From Caprella mutica (taxonomy: Eukaryota > Arthropoda > Malacostraca > Amphipoda > Caprellidae), in assembly GCA_947561585.1 (NCBI GenBank), contig CANNZV010000327.1, positions 427,386-491,385 on the forward strand: 64,000 nucleotides of DNA, in the 5' to 3' direction. Both the position numbers and the translations under genes were made by a program. Shown one piece after another: positions 1 to 11,166 of the stretch. Under the pieces are notes generated by a model that had not been told where the DNA came from, made no database searches, and worked only from the letters and a program-made list of their open reading frames with translations. Numbering within the stretch: the first letter of the stretch is position 1; every line of letters begins with the position of its first letter.

Positions 1-226
1 ATCTCTTCGATTAACTGCACCTAACCGTCCTTATTTCTAAGAAGTGATTGGTAATAACTGTATTTTATTTATTTCATATTTTCTGAGCGATTGACCATTC
101 TAGCAATTGGTCATTCGAGTAATTGTTCAGTCGGTCAAGTGTTCGTTCGAGCAATTGCTTTTGAGCATGTGTTTCTCGAGTAATTATTTTCGATCAAATG
201 TCTTTCGAGCAATTTACCAGCTACCA
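1..226. repeat. Partial copy of a TIR MITE (family A), right end
   Basis: The stretch contains many degenerate copies of a short motif close to TTCGAGCAATT and ends in GAGCAATTTACC near 209-220. The same terminal motif and internal sequence recur at 976-1651, where a complete copy is seen. The left part is cut off by the window start. Non-coding; the short minus-strand ORF here is not convincing. Confidence 0.5.
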
Positions 227-420
227 AAAAAATAGCATCTAAAATCGAAAGCCTTGAAATGTAAGGGATACAGTAAGCTTTCGATGTGGAAATTACCTTG
301 GAATATATGAGATGCTCATGAGTTAAAATCAAAAAGACATTTAAAACGTTGAATATTTTATAGAGTATCCAGCTGACTGGCTATAATATTAATGAAATAT
401 ATTTTTTATTATGAGAGTAC

Positions 421-537
421 CTTCATCAACGTTCATATAAACCATTTGGGAATGATCTTTGCCACAGTAATCTGATCTCTCATTGATATCATCCGAAACT
501 TGGCACATTTGCTCGTCAAACAGGAACATCCTGGACC
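421..537 (-). CDS. Internal exon of a probable secreted Cys-containing protein
   Basis: On the minus strand a CAG acceptor (538-540) and a GTAC donor (417-420) bound 117 bp that stay open in one frame. It encodes 39 residues including MFLFDEQMCQVSDD and SDYCGKDHSQMVYMNVDE. Entry and exit are both phase 1, which matches the phase-1 exit of the exon at 689-905, so the two read as consecutive exons. The cysteine pattern (FEEC in the previous exon, MCQV and DYCG here) resembles an extracellular disulfide-bonded module, perhaps PAN/apple-like, but I do not recognise the family with confidence. The next exon would lie beyond the window start. Confidence 0.55.
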
Positions 538-688
538 CTGTAAAATAATGATCAGCTGTTAATTTCCATATCTTTCACCTGACAATAAGGTATTTATTCC
601 GTGAATCCTTTCTCATAGTTTCATAAAACATCTCCAAAAATTCACCAAATACACACACTGTGTATACTTGGTATATATCTATGCTAAC

Positions 689-905
689 CTGAGGCTGCAG
701 CTGCAGTTGCACACTCCTCAAAAGTCTGGGCCGTAGATATGTTTCTCCAGGAGGATAATTTATCCGCTACCTCATCACTACTTGCAATGTATTTCTCAAA
801 CCTGACGTCAGTACTGTTATAAATGACTGGTTCAATGGAAGAAATCGTGCAAGTCACTTGAGGCTTCGTATCAGAGGGAACCTCTCCTTCACCAAGTATG
901 GAGAC
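689..905 (-). CDS. Internal exon of the same probable secreted protein
   Basis: The minus strand shows a pyrimidine-rich acceptor ending CAG (906-908) and a GTTAGC donor (683-688) around 217 bp of open frame (72 codons plus one base; enters phase 0, leaves phase 1). The translation has features of an extracellular domain: VTCTISSIEP, two N-glycosylation sequons (NST, NIS), STAQTFEECATAAAASG. It joins in phase to 421-537 downstream and to 1956-1997 (or an optional exon at 1777-1833) upstream. The last part, FEEC then a Cys 17 or so residues later, is compatible with a PAN/apple fold. That assignment is inference; the exon call rests on frame, splice sites and phase. Confidence 0.55.
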
Positions 906-975
906 CTGAAAAGTAGAGAAGTGTCATTGCTCATCAGATTTAGAAATAAAAACATAATCGCATCCTGTTACTTAG

Positions 976-1651
976 GGTTCTGGGTAAATTGCTCAAAAAA
1001 CAATTGCTCGAAAGAAAATTTCTCGAAAAACAATTGCTAGAACGAACAATTGATCGAATGAACAATTGCTCAAAGGACCAGTTTCTCGAACGATCAAATT
1101 GTTCAGTATTGAATTAGTTGAAAGCCAGTTAGTCATGAAGTTGCATCACTTCAATTAGCTTCACCTAACAACCCTGGTTTCGAATTACTAATTTATAATG
1201 ACTGCATTTCATATTTTTTATCGTCATTTACTGTTTCTAAATTTTAATCTTCCTGGATTTCTTCTTTTTATTGAACAGGAATGATGCAGCATTTTTTGGG
1301 TACTATTATTTTTTTTTTTTGTCAGTCAATACCTTCACTGTGTTCTTACAAGATGTTCTTGGGGCTAAGTTAGGGTTGTTAGATTTAAGAAACTCAGCTA
1401 TGGGAACAGCCTATCCCAGGATGAAGAGAGGGGTTGTTCTCGACACACTTATCATAACCTCTGGTATTCGTGCTACTTGTTTTATTATTTTTTCCCTTCT
1501 CGGTAGCCATTATCTAGTTGACTTTTCCTCTTCTTGTACCTCTAAATTGTTCATTCGAGCAGATGATTTTCGGGTAATTGACTTTCGAGCAATTATTCGT
1601 TCGAGCAACTGTTGATTTGAGTATTTTTTTTCGAGCAATTTACCGGTTACC
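976..1651. mobile_element. MITE family A, complete copy
   Basis: The left end reads GGTAAATTGCTC (983-994) and the right end is its inverse, GAGCAATTTACC (1633-1644). About 110-130 bp at each end is filled with degenerate copies of AATTGCTCGAA in opposite orientations, i.e. subterminal repeats inside imperfect terminal inverted repeats. The interior around 1150-1230 resembles 10-80 of the partial copy at 1-226. No transposase ORF is present. Exact ends and target duplication are unclear. It lies in an intron of the minus-strand host gene. Confidence 0.5.
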
Positions 1652-1776
1652 GTTATTTAGTGCTATGATGTATTTCACTTATCAATTTCAGCGGTATTTA
1701 AAATTGTTTACAAATTTAATATTTTCTGGTTAGCTACATGCTGAACATTAATGTGGTATGCTAAGACATTTTCAAC

Positions 1777-1833
1777 TATGAAGGTTCCGTTCGAATGCAG
1801 ATGGAAATTCCTGGCAACTTTTGGTGATGTCTC
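1777..1833 (-). CDS. Possible small exon of the host gene
   Basis: A TTTAG acceptor (1834-1838) and a weak GTTGAA donor (1771-1776) bound 57 bp (19 codons, phase 0 both ends) reading ETSPKVARNFHLHSNGTFI. Its phase allows it to sit between 1956-1997 and 689-905, but the latter two also join directly. The donor is weak, so this may be an optional exon or no exon. Confidence 0.22.
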
Positions 1834-1955
1834 CTAAATTAACAGATATAAATCTTTCATTTTATCGCAATTTAACAACTTCATGATAAGTTTTTATTGA
1901 TTCAGAGACTATTGTGAATCGAAAAAAAAATATTTATAATATTTTCAATACTCAC

Positions 1956-1997
1956 CTCAGCCGAGAATTGACCTGGAAGAGAGAAGACATCTCTCAC
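1956..1997 (-). CDS. Small internal exon of the host gene
   Basis: A 42-bp phase-0 exon on the minus strand, encoding VRDVFSLPGQFSAE, is bounded by a CAG acceptor (1998-2000) and a consensus GTGAGT donor (1950-1955). It joins in frame to the exon at 689-905. The perfect donor and phase agreement are the support; it is too short for any family recognition. Confidence 0.4.
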
Positions 1998-2307
1998 CTG
2001 AAACAAATCAATAAACTGATAATGGTAGAAAATACATGAAAACCGTTATTATAAAATATAATGAACAATGTTCCTTTAATTTACAAAGAATAATGAGTAG
2101 CACTGATTATGTGTGCAAGAATGTAAAATTTAATTAATATTGAATAGAAAATAATAATGCCTATTTGCAACTTATTTTTCTTTTTATTTATATATAAAAT
2201 TAGTACTGAAATCGGGCAATTTCAGTAACGTACTAAACAAAATTACTTGCTAGTGACGGGCAATAGAGACCCCAAAGATATCCAAATTAACATGACTTGA
2301 AGTTAAC

Positions 2308-2355
2308 CTGTTCTCCATGTAGTCGAGCTATGTCAACCGCTTCCCATGTGTGCAG
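2308..2355 (-). CDS. Possible small exon of the host gene
   Basis: A 48-bp open stretch (phase 0 in and out) reads LHTWEAVDIARLHGEQ on the minus strand. It has a GTTAAC donor (2302-2307) and an AAG acceptor behind a short pyrimidine tract. It could precede 1956-1997. The adjacent sequence to the right looks like decayed LINE, so the acceptor end is uncertain. Confidence 0.28.
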
Positions 2356-2359
2356 CTTC

Positions 2360-3310
2360 CAAGAAGTTATGCGTACAGGATGAGCAGAAGCGGAACACGA
2401 ACAGGGGCGTTCTTCAAGATGGATGGACGCCCCAGAGCGGCAAAGATATAAAATACAAAGGCTTTCCCATTATTTTCAGGCGAGGGTCTCCCATAGCCCG
2501 ACCTACGCATGACCAACGAAAACCCAAGATCCCGTCAAGATAAAATGAACATCCGTTTGAGTTCAATCCATCCAAATCCATGACCAGGTTGGTCTAGCAG
2601 AGTAGAGGAGGAGAGAAATCGTACGAGCAGAAGAGGCAGAGTGGAGCATAGAGGGAACCGAATGGCGAGGAGGATTGAGAAGAGAAGAAATAAGAGACAA
2701 CAGACCACTCAGCACGAAAGAAATTAGACCAATAACCACAGGTATTATATCATCACATGGAACCTGCAAGGGATATCCATGCGTGTAACAAACAGGGAAA
2801 ACTTAGAAACGTCATAGACTACTTCAGAAAAAGAGAATAGAACGTGGTCCTGATCTCGGGGGTTCGAGTGACAGAGGAAGGAGGATGAGAGAAGACAAAG
2901 AGCTAACTGCCATCATTTATTTAAGAAGAACTGGAATAATTCTCAGAAGAAGAGCCCTAGAGAAGTGATTGAGCACGGTAAGAAAATGACACTTATAAAA
3001 GCCACAACAATCCATTGGAAATTAAAGTTAAAAATTCTAGTCTAGTTTCCATATACCAATTCATATGAAATTCTAACCCAAATGAGATGGAAATGTATCA
3101 AATGGACCTTTTGGGTAGGTAGAGGAGAGCAGATACCCAGAGTTTGTGGTCAATACGGGATCAGATCCTCGAATAAAGCGGGCATCGACATACTCAACTG
3201 GAACTGGTGTGAAGATCACAGACTAGAGTACTAAATATCTTCTATAACCAAAAGAACTGAGGAACGTGGAGACACTCAGCACATGGGACATGACATGAAC
3301 TAGATGGATG
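2360..3310 (+). pseudogene. Decayed LINE fragment, endonuclease region
   Basis: Around 2750-2990 the plus strand reads, with stops and shifts, TTWNLQGISMRVTNRENL then NVIDYFRKRE, NVVLISGVRV and ELTAIIYLRRTGIILRRRAL. This matches the start of an apurinic-type endonuclease domain of a non-LTR retrotransposon. About 3180-3230 gives NKAGIDILNWNWCEDHRL, similar to the later endonuclease segment. Frames are broken repeatedly, so it is dead. It is a different copy from the CR1-like element that follows, whose own endonuclease starts near 3650. Its family is not determined. Confidence 0.5.
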
Positions 3311-3483
3311 CGTCATGAATGACACTTCCTGCCCATTCCATGTCACCTCAGTCCTACTTCTCCTCCTATCTCTCCTTCACTCCGAACTCCTCTCTCCAGT
3401 GGTAACAGTTGACTTAGAGACAGGCAGCAATAACAATGACATGGTCATTGTTACACCATTAGCGGTTAGAACTTCAAACGCAT

Positions 3484-6319
3484 GTGAAAGACAAAGGAGT
3501 TCCATCACTGATGCTGAATCCAGCCCTTCCGGGCAGTCTCAAGAGCGTAAGAAGACGAGGAGGGCGTTCGAAGGTGATATACCGGACCCAAGTAGTCCAC
3601 CATCAGAACCACCGTCGGGAAACGGCAAGTGACACGAATGAGCGGGCACCGGGTGGGGGATTGCTCATGATCCTCCTAAATGCGCGCTCAATCAGGAACA
3701 AGTTCCTTGATTTTAGAGCAATGGTAGCCACGTCAAATTATGATGTGATAGCTGTTACTGAAACATGGCTCGATACCTGCCGTGGGGATTTTGATGGAGA
3801 GTACCATCTCCCCGGCTACGCCATGTTTCACAAAGATAGGGTGGGTCGTTTGGGTGGAGGAGTGCTGTTGTATGTGAAGAGCTACCTGACTGTGATTGTG
3901 GTGCGCTCAAAGTTCGTGGGAGTTGAGATTAGGGGTTGCACTCCTTCAGGGTGTTTGTAATGTACAGGTCTCCTCACTGCTTACGTGACTCTGACATGTC
4001 ACTGTACAACGAATTACCAGAGCTAGTTCAGGGTAACACGGTGGTTGTATGGGATTTCAACTATCACCTGGATTAGAATTTGGGAGATACGGCCGCTGAG
4101 GGAATGCGGTTGATCAATTTTTCGAACGACTGCTTCTTTACTCAGATGGTGCGCGTTCCAACCAGAGGACGAAATACTCTCGACCTCGTGTTCAACACTG
4201 AAGAAGAGATGGTGAGGAATGTGGAAGTAGGTGAGTGACTTGAAGGTAGCGACCATGTGGCGGTTTCCTTCGAGGTTGTGGTGGGTTCTGACGGTGAGCG
4301 TTTTGGGTCCTGTCGTCGCCTCAACCTTCGATTGGCTAACTTCCCGCAGTTCCGTTGTGGCCTGCAGGAACTTCAACCTCAGCCTCACCCATCTGCTGAA
4401 GCCATGTGACAGCTATTCAGTAGAGACTTCAAGAAGATACAAGCTAGGTGTATACCCTTCAAGAGGATCGGTGGGTCGGCCAGGGTAAAACCTTCGTGGT
4501 TCACCTTCGTTTTAGCTGAAGCGATTTCAGAGCGGAAGCGCCTGTATCGCGCTACATGGTCCGACTCGTCACCTCATGCTGCTAACCTCCTAGCCAAGCA
4601 GCGATGACTTTTCAAACGACTTTTTCGTCAAGCCAAGGCTGGAGAGGAGCACATGGTTGCGCTTATGTGAATAGGCACAAGGTTAGGAAAACACTGGGGC
4701 CCTTGCAGTCCTCTAATGGACTCCTAGTGAGTGACAATCTTGGGATTGCACAGGAGTTCAATCAGTATTTCTCCAGTGTTTTCACTGTTGAGGATGCTTG
4801 GTAACCCTTCCCTATCATCACGTATGAAGAGGATGAGCCACTGGAGGATGTTTCTGTAACTATCGATGAAGTTCTCGATAAGCTCAACCATTTGGACCCT
4901 TATTAGTCGCCTGGACCTGACCATTTCTCGCCTAATATGATGAAATCCGTTCGGAGTGCGTTGGCACCCCACTTGTGTCAAGTGTTCAGATCCTCAATGG
5001 AGAGTGGAGAATTTCCGCTTTATGGAGATCAGCGAACGTCTGACCCATCCATTAGAACGGCCCTGAGGATCAGGCTAGTAATTTCAGACCCGTTAGTCTG
5101 ACTTCCATTCCGGGGAAGGTGTTTGGATCGGGATGAACTAGTAACTGATTCTCATCATGGGTTTAGAGCTGGAAGATCAAGCCTCACAAATTTGCTGGAG
5201 TTCTACCACTCAGTCTTCGGTGCCTACGACAGGTCTGGGTCTGTGGATGTCGTGTACCTCGACTTCCAAAAGGTTTTGACAAAGTCCCACACCGGAGATT
5301 GATGTTTAAGGTACGAGCGCTCGGCATCGTTGGCAAGGTGGCTGACTGGATTGAGGCATGGCTGTCGAATAGGAGGCAGAGAACTGCCATTGAGGGCACA
5401 CCTTCTGATTGGTCACCAGTGACCAGCGGAGAGCCACAAGGATCAGTTCTAGGACCTCTGCTTTTCCTAATATACATAAACGACATAGACTCTGGGATCA
5501 TTTCGAAGATGATCAAATTTGCCGACGATACCAATCTTGGTGTCGATGCTGCAAATCCTCATGCTGTGGCTGAACTAAAGAGGGACTTGGCACGGATCGG
5601 GGAGTGATCGGAGCAGTGGCAGATTTCATTCAACACGAGCAAGTGTAGTGTCTTGCATGTTGCTGTGCAGAACGCCCGCGCCGCCTATACAGTCTCCTTG
5701 GTTCGCCAGTTTCTCCTACGCATCAAGAGCTTGACCATGGAGAGGTTGTGACTTCCGAGTTTAAGTTTAATGCACAGTGTGTTGCTGCCGAGAGGAAAGC
5801 TCAAAAGATCCTAGGGTACATAAAGAGGGTCTTATACACGGTAATAGGCATACGGTGATGACCCTATACAAGTTGCTGGTTCTTCCACATTCGGAGTATG
5901 CCGTGCAGTTCTGGTCTCCCACGTACCGTTGTGACGTGGAGCGCCTTGAGCGAGTCCAGGCCAGGGCGACGAAATTGTTCCAAGAGATTAGGAACAAGGG
6001 TTACGATAGGCGTTTGCAAAACATCAACCTTCTGACTCTTGAGCAACATCGACTCCGTGGACAATTGATCGAGACATATAAGATCGTTAGGGTTCATAGT
6101 AACCTTGACCCCCCGGCGATCCTCTCGTTCAATATGAACCCGACTCGGAACCATGGGTACAAACTGGATGTACTGCGGTTCCGCACAAATAAGTATCGGG
6201 ACTTGTTGACCGTAAAGGTGTGTGGCGTTTGAAATGCCCTCCCTCGGGAGGTGGTCAACGCACCATCTGTCGAGTCATTCAAGAACCACCTGGACAAAAT
6301 CATTCGCCGGCTAGCATAG
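3484..6319 (+). pseudogene. CR1/L2-type LINE ORF2, frameshifted
   Basis: This is the pol protein of a non-LTR retrotransposon (endonuclease plus reverse transcriptase), decayed. Endonuclease motifs are LLNARSIRNKF (about 3675), VTETWLD (3755) and GGGVLLYVKS (3855). After a frame change, RGRNTLDLVFN and EGSDHVAVSFE follow (4160-4275). The RT region has FRAGRSSLTNLLEF (5163), VDVVYLDFQK (5244), EPQGSVLGPLLFLIYINDI (5430-5487) and FADDTN (5519). The C-terminal part is well kept: LYKLLVLPHSEYAVQFWSP (5865-5925), LERVQARATKLF, and REVVNAPSVESFKNHLDKII ending at a stop near 6319. At least five frame changes or stops interrupt it. An upstream ORF at 3315-3632 with a hydrophobic start and Ser/Pro-rich tail may be element 5' sequence rather than a host gene. 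Confidence 0.8.
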
Positions 6320-6379
6320 TTTATGGTGTTCTACACCGTTCATCGGGACTTGCTGCTCTTGCGTTCTCCTTTGGCCGTG

Positions 6380-7600
6380 TTTCTGTGCCGATTGTAGCCT
6401 CCTCCGCCTCGATTGATTTAATCAGGTAGGGTGAGAAAGTGTTGATGGACAGCCTGGTGTGGGGATGTGGCTGGGGGAGTGCACCATGTGATGGTGGTGA
6501 GGCTGGGTGATTGGAGTGGTCCACTATTTTCTTCTTGCCGAAGCAGGATATTGCCCACTGAGTAACAAAACCCCAAGAGCCCCATAATGGTTTCGTGTAT
6601 CCATATGCCTTTTTCCTTGAGTGTACCCTGTACGCCTCTGCTGGATTGTCTACTGAGGTTGGGGGACATAACGGGTTGTTAGGTCATGGCCTCTGTGCAT
6701 CATGTTTCCTAGGGTAAGAGGGTAAAATTCTTCACGACACTCAGTGGAATGTCGTTTAGTATATTTTTGACGTGGCATGGTCGTTATATTATTTTCTAAC
6801 GATGCATCTCTGTTCTGGACTGACCGCAACTATGCTGTCTTGTCTCTGGGTTGTCTCCTCCGACTTTTTGTTGTCTCCCCCGACTGCATTGTTTTAATGG
6901 GGTAGGGTGAGAACTTAGGAAGGGACAATCAAGTGTGAGACTTGGTGGTGAGATGGCTTATGTGGAAGTGAGAGGTCTGGGGCATTGGTGTTAGTATGGA
7001 TTTTTTGACGGCGATCGCAAACGTGTCACGTTCCGCCACTTATTACGGGCTTGCCTGTACTGCGTTCTTTTCTTCCTGTGTCGCTGATCCTAGTTGGAGC
7101 CTCCTCCTCCTTGGTTATCTAACTGGGGTAAGGTAACAAAGTGTGGTAGGGACAACCTGGTTAGGGGGCAGGGGCAGGAAGCAGGTAAAACGGATGGTAC
7201 CCTGGGCATGGGGACGATTTGTGGTTGTCTTTGGTTGCTGGAGATGTATCCCTTCCTATTGAGGAGAGAAACCCCGCAGCCTTCCCGAGGCGGGAGAGGT
7301 ATAGTTCGCATTACTGACACTTCTCCTACCCCTCTCCACTCCTACCTTTATTGGGGTGTGTGAGTGTGTGCGAGTGAGTTTCGTGATCAGTGTGAGGCTG
7401 AACTAATCCAGGTAAACCCTGATCCCCAGAATGGTCTACTAGCTTCCTGTGTAGTTCCATGAGTTCAGGTGGGGAGGGGGGGGGGTGATCTACTATGAAT
7501 CTAAAACCCTGACTCTGCCGGTGGTGAAGCCCATGTATCAAGTTTCGACCTGGTAGATGGGAGGATTGAGGGTCTAAAGTGTGCACTCGCTGAACTGGGA
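6380..7600 (+). repeat. GT/GC-rich region with three diverged repeat units
   Basis: Downstream of the LINE stop, a motif of the form TAGCCTCCTCC... followed by GGGGTAGGGTGAGAA recurs near 6400-6440, 6850-6920 and 7095-7150 with strong divergence. Base composition is much higher in GC than in the flanks. It is probably 3' sequence of the CR1-like element or a second repeat inserted behind it. The ORFs in it (for example 7094-7363) have no recognisable domain and are treated as chance. Confidence 0.35.
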
Positions 7601-8140
7601 TTACCTTCGAATGGACGTATGGCGTCTTTTGTGTATTCCCTTTTCCTTGTGACTCCTTGTGACTCTTATCCTCCTATTTAATTCCGCCCTATCACTCCTC
7701 GTACCCCTTCCTTGTGGCCCAGGGTTTGTGTGGATGGTACAAAGCTGTGCTTCCATTGCCGCCATCACCGCCCTCAGGCTCAACGAGCCATTGGTAGTTG
7801 CCAAAGCATGATCCGCAAATGGGCCTTTACTCGTCTGTTGTTTATAGGAGACACTCCCTTGCTGGCAAGGAAGGGGACACTTGTTGCTGTTGGTGGAGCT
7901 CCGGGATGCAAAACTTGCACCACGCAACCTTCCCCTCCCAACACAGACTGGTGGGAGTTCAGTCGCTCTGAGGAAACCTCAGGCGAGATCCACTTCCGCC
8001 GACTTGGAGGCGTCCTGCCGTGGAAGGACTGAGAGAAGGTAAAAGAACCTCCCTCTCTAACCCTCTTCAACATCTTCCATCTAGCTGCCATGTGATGTAC
8101 AGAGAAGCACCGACCAGAAGGAGAGACGGGTAGTTTCTTC
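7600..8140. other. GC-moderate stretch without recognisable gene
   Basis: Several overlapping ORFs on both strands (e.g. 7712-8032 plus, 7780-8154 minus) but none with a domain or consistent coding signature. Composition is like the preceding repeat, so it is likely old transposon sequence. Confidence 0.3.
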
Positions 8141-8149
8141 TTAGGCACA

Positions 8150-8300
8150 GGCAACCGAGATAAAACGAATACAGAGACGCTAACCCATAATTACATCCAT
8201 TCTATTTTCGCAGACGACACAACAGTGACAGGGACGAAAGATGAAATAGAGGAGGGGGTATCAAGGATAAAGATGAATATGAGTAGGTCTAAAAATAACA
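8150..8300 (+). pseudogene. LINE reverse transcriptase fragment (FADD motif)
   Basis: The plus strand reads THNYIHSIFADDTTVTGTK then DEIEEGVSRI, which is reverse-transcriptase motif C with the FADD signature and the helix that follows. It stops abruptly near 8300. It is not in continuity with the CR1-like copy, which has its own FADD at 5519. It may be the 3' part of the LINE whose endonuclease is seen at 2750-3230, split by the CR1-like insertion. Confidence 0.55.
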
Positions 8301-8860
8301 TGAGTAGTCTACCATGAAAATTATTTTTAGCCTTTTCTAAAAAAAACTCATCTTTCTTTACGGGGAAGACCAATTTCGAAAACGTCTTTTTATTTACGGT
8401 ACAATTTTTTTAAATGTGAAATGGAATTTTAAGAAACTTTCGTTTGTGACATTTTTTTCGATAAAATGAATATTAAAATCTTTAGAATTTTTTGTTCAAT
8501 TTTCATTTTTCTTGGTCTCAAATTGCAGATAATATTAGTGAGAAAGGTATTAGAGAATTTTATTGTGATTGAGATTCACATTCACCTGCAACAAACCGCA
8601 TCAAAATTGATAGAAAATTGTAAAAAAAAAAAATTATATTTGAAAAATTGTGATTATAATGAAACGCTCATAACTGCGTTTTGTTAATAGCAAACAATTT
8701 AAAATACATTTCTCTACTTCCCTAACAATTTCCAATCAATTTTGATGCAGTTATTATGCATTAAAGGTTCTTTTTGCGCTTAATCTGATGGACTGTGCCT
8801 TTGTTTCAATCTATGAGAGATTCATATTTCAATTGGTAATTTCTAAATTAGTTAATTTCG
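8300..8860. other. AT-rich DNA, nothing recognised
   Basis: Low-complexity AT-rich sequence with short chance ORFs (for example 8466-8687). No repeat array or domain was seen. Confidence 0.4.
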
Positions 8861-8863
8861 AAA

Positions 8864-9208
8864 TATCTGATCTGAGGAAGAAATGGCATATCAAATTATT
8901 CATACTAATATTAACTACAATTATCTGATCTGACGGAGAAATGGCATATCAAATTATTCATACTATATTAACTACAATTATCTGATCTGACGGAGAAATG
9001 GCATATCAAATTATTCATACTAATATTATCTACAATTATCTGATCTGACGGAGAAATGGCATATCAAATTATTCATACCAATATTAACTACAATTATCTG
9101 ATCTGACGGAGAAATGGCATATCAAATTATTCATACTATATTAACTACAATTATCTGATCTGACGGAGAAATGGCATATCAAATTATTCATACTAATATT
9201 ATCTACGA
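8864..9208. repeat. 57-58 bp tandem repeat, 6 copies
   Basis: Units begin TATCTGATCTGACGGAGAAA and continue to TTAACTACAAT. Starts are at 8864, 8922, 8979 and so on, with one-base length differences (ACTAATATT versus ACTATATT). Copies are highly similar, so expansion is recent. Confidence 0.9.
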
Positions 9209-9511
9209 TTTGAGAGAAAAAAAGACATAAAATCAAGAAGTTGAATAATTCATGAACCATTTTCTATGAATGTCTTAATATTCATTTTATCTAAAAAAAA
9301 TTGGAAGCAAAAGGATCTTAAAATTCAATATTACATACCATGTCAAAATTTCAATTTCATTGGACTAAATAAAAATGATGGGTCAGAATTGGTACGATCC
9401 CCTTTCAACTAATAGCAGTAATAGTAAGAAAATCTGGACTTACAGTAGACGAGAGATAAGTAGATGGTGGGAATTAGGGCAAACCATTTTAATAATTATT
9501 TAAGCACCTTG

Positions 9512-9515
9512 GCAC
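9512..9515. repeat. Target site duplication, left (GCAC)
   Basis: GCAC immediately precedes the TG of the left LTR and is repeated at 21141-21144 after the CA of the right LTR. A 4-bp duplication suits a Ty3/gypsy integrase. Confidence 0.85.
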
Positions 9516-11166
9516 TGTAGCGGCAGAGGTGCCAGAATATGAACAGAGGTAAATGGGAGAGACTAATATTTATAATGACTGAAAAAACTAGAGTTCACCT
9601 GGCAAATTGAAACATCAAATATAAAATACAGCAATTAGGTCTCATCAATGGCAAATAAAACAAATAGGTAATTTGGTTCTTAAATGTAATACTTTTAATA
9701 AACTCTTAATAACAAAACTAAATAAACTACTTATAAACTATTAATAAACAAAAACCAAGTAAATATACTCTAGAAGAAATCTGGTAAAAAGAAATAAATT
9801 AACTTAGTCGCTGATAGAATTCGCGACGGCAGATAACGGTGTTTACGTACGCTACCCACAACAAACACACCCACACACTCAAGCAAACCTCCGTACAGTA
9901 ATACCAATGATGCACATTAATGTAGGGGAAATAAATAATGCACAAAAAAATAATTACACCTCAATGATAGAAATATGGTACGGTAATTTATAACGGTAGG
10001 TGGCCTACAGAGGTTACTGTAAGAAAACAGAGACACAAAATATACGGAGTTCCGTCAACACTCCTAAGAGCATATAGGTAATGGGTCCTATTTCCAGATT
10101 AAATATTCACGAATAAATATGGCATTGATTCGTATATTAGGTGGTCATCAGAATATAGGATACGAGATAATTAGAACTAGAATTAAATTTCGAGGACCTA
10201 GGCAGAATCGCTAGGACCTAGTTAGAATTTCAAGATCTACGCAGAATTTCCAGGACCAAGGTAGAATTTCAGGTTCTAGGTAGAACTCCAGGTCCCAGGT
10301 AGAATGTCAGGTTCTAGGTAGAATGTCAGGTTCTAGGTTGGTATTTACAAAAGTGACCTCTGAGCAAGGTAGGGAGTGTCTTTATCAAAGTAGCACTGAA
10401 AAGTAGACTCTTGACCAAGGTAGTTTAGGAAGAGTTCATCTCTGCTACACGAACTGTAGAGAGAAAAAATAACTCCAGATAAACTCAGGCAAAAATCAAA
10501 CTAAAATTAAAAATAACATCAAACTATAATTTTTCCCAAATTTCCACCTTGAGCAACAACACATGGCATAGCTCTACTTACATGGTGTGATCTGCTTTCA
10601 GAGAGTGATAGAATGATTGGCCAGCAACTGGCCAACCTCAGACAAGCAGCAACAAACTCAGTTAGGCTTGAACAAGCTCCGTCAGGCTGCAACAAGCTCC
10701 GATAGTCGGTTTACAGTTTTATTTTAGGGTAACACTACTGCACCGTCTATTTCAAGACTAATCGAGCAGTCTTACTTTACAAACAAATAAACCTAAGGAC
10801 AAATAGACAACTAAACTGGAGAAATTACTAGCCTCCTCAATGGGGCTCCAGCGAGGCGTTTATTCTAAAATTAGATTAAACGACTCTACCGGAATTCCCA
10901 ACAATCAGATGAAAAAATACCAACGTAACAAGATCACAGTTCAGCACATCAACAAGATAAAACTTAAAAGGAACGAACAGAGTGATACTGCAGTTCAGAA
11001 AACTAGGTGCCAAATATCACTCTACAACCAGTATCACCTTCCAAGGGAAACTACTCGAATACCAAAAATTGAAACAATGAAGAGCGAGAGGGACAATGGG
11101 TCACAAAAATAAAGGAATTTAACCATTTAAATTACTAACCAATACAGAATAATCCAGATTTCAACA
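9516..11166 (-). repeat. LTR, 3' copy of the element
   Basis: Matches 19490-21140 at constant offset 9974 with no net indels. It contains a cluster of short degenerate repeats of the form CCTAGGTAGAATTTC at about 10190-10340. On the minus strand a TATAAATA-like motif lies at about 9570, 50-60 bp from the LTR's 3' end. A 90-codon plus-strand ORF at 10840-11112 is antisense and is not considered a gene. Confidence 0.95.

Noticed and set aside
4023..6303. Minus-strand ORFs across the CR1-like copy
   Set aside because: Antisense to recognisable LINE coding sequence.
7094..8154. Overlapping ORFs on both strands in the GC-richer region
   Set aside because: No domain, no consistent frame, and surrounding sequence is decayed LINE.
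10840..11112. 90-codon plus-strand ORF, repeated at 20814-21086
   Set aside because: Lies in the LTRs antisense to the element; identical because the LTRs are near identical; no domain.
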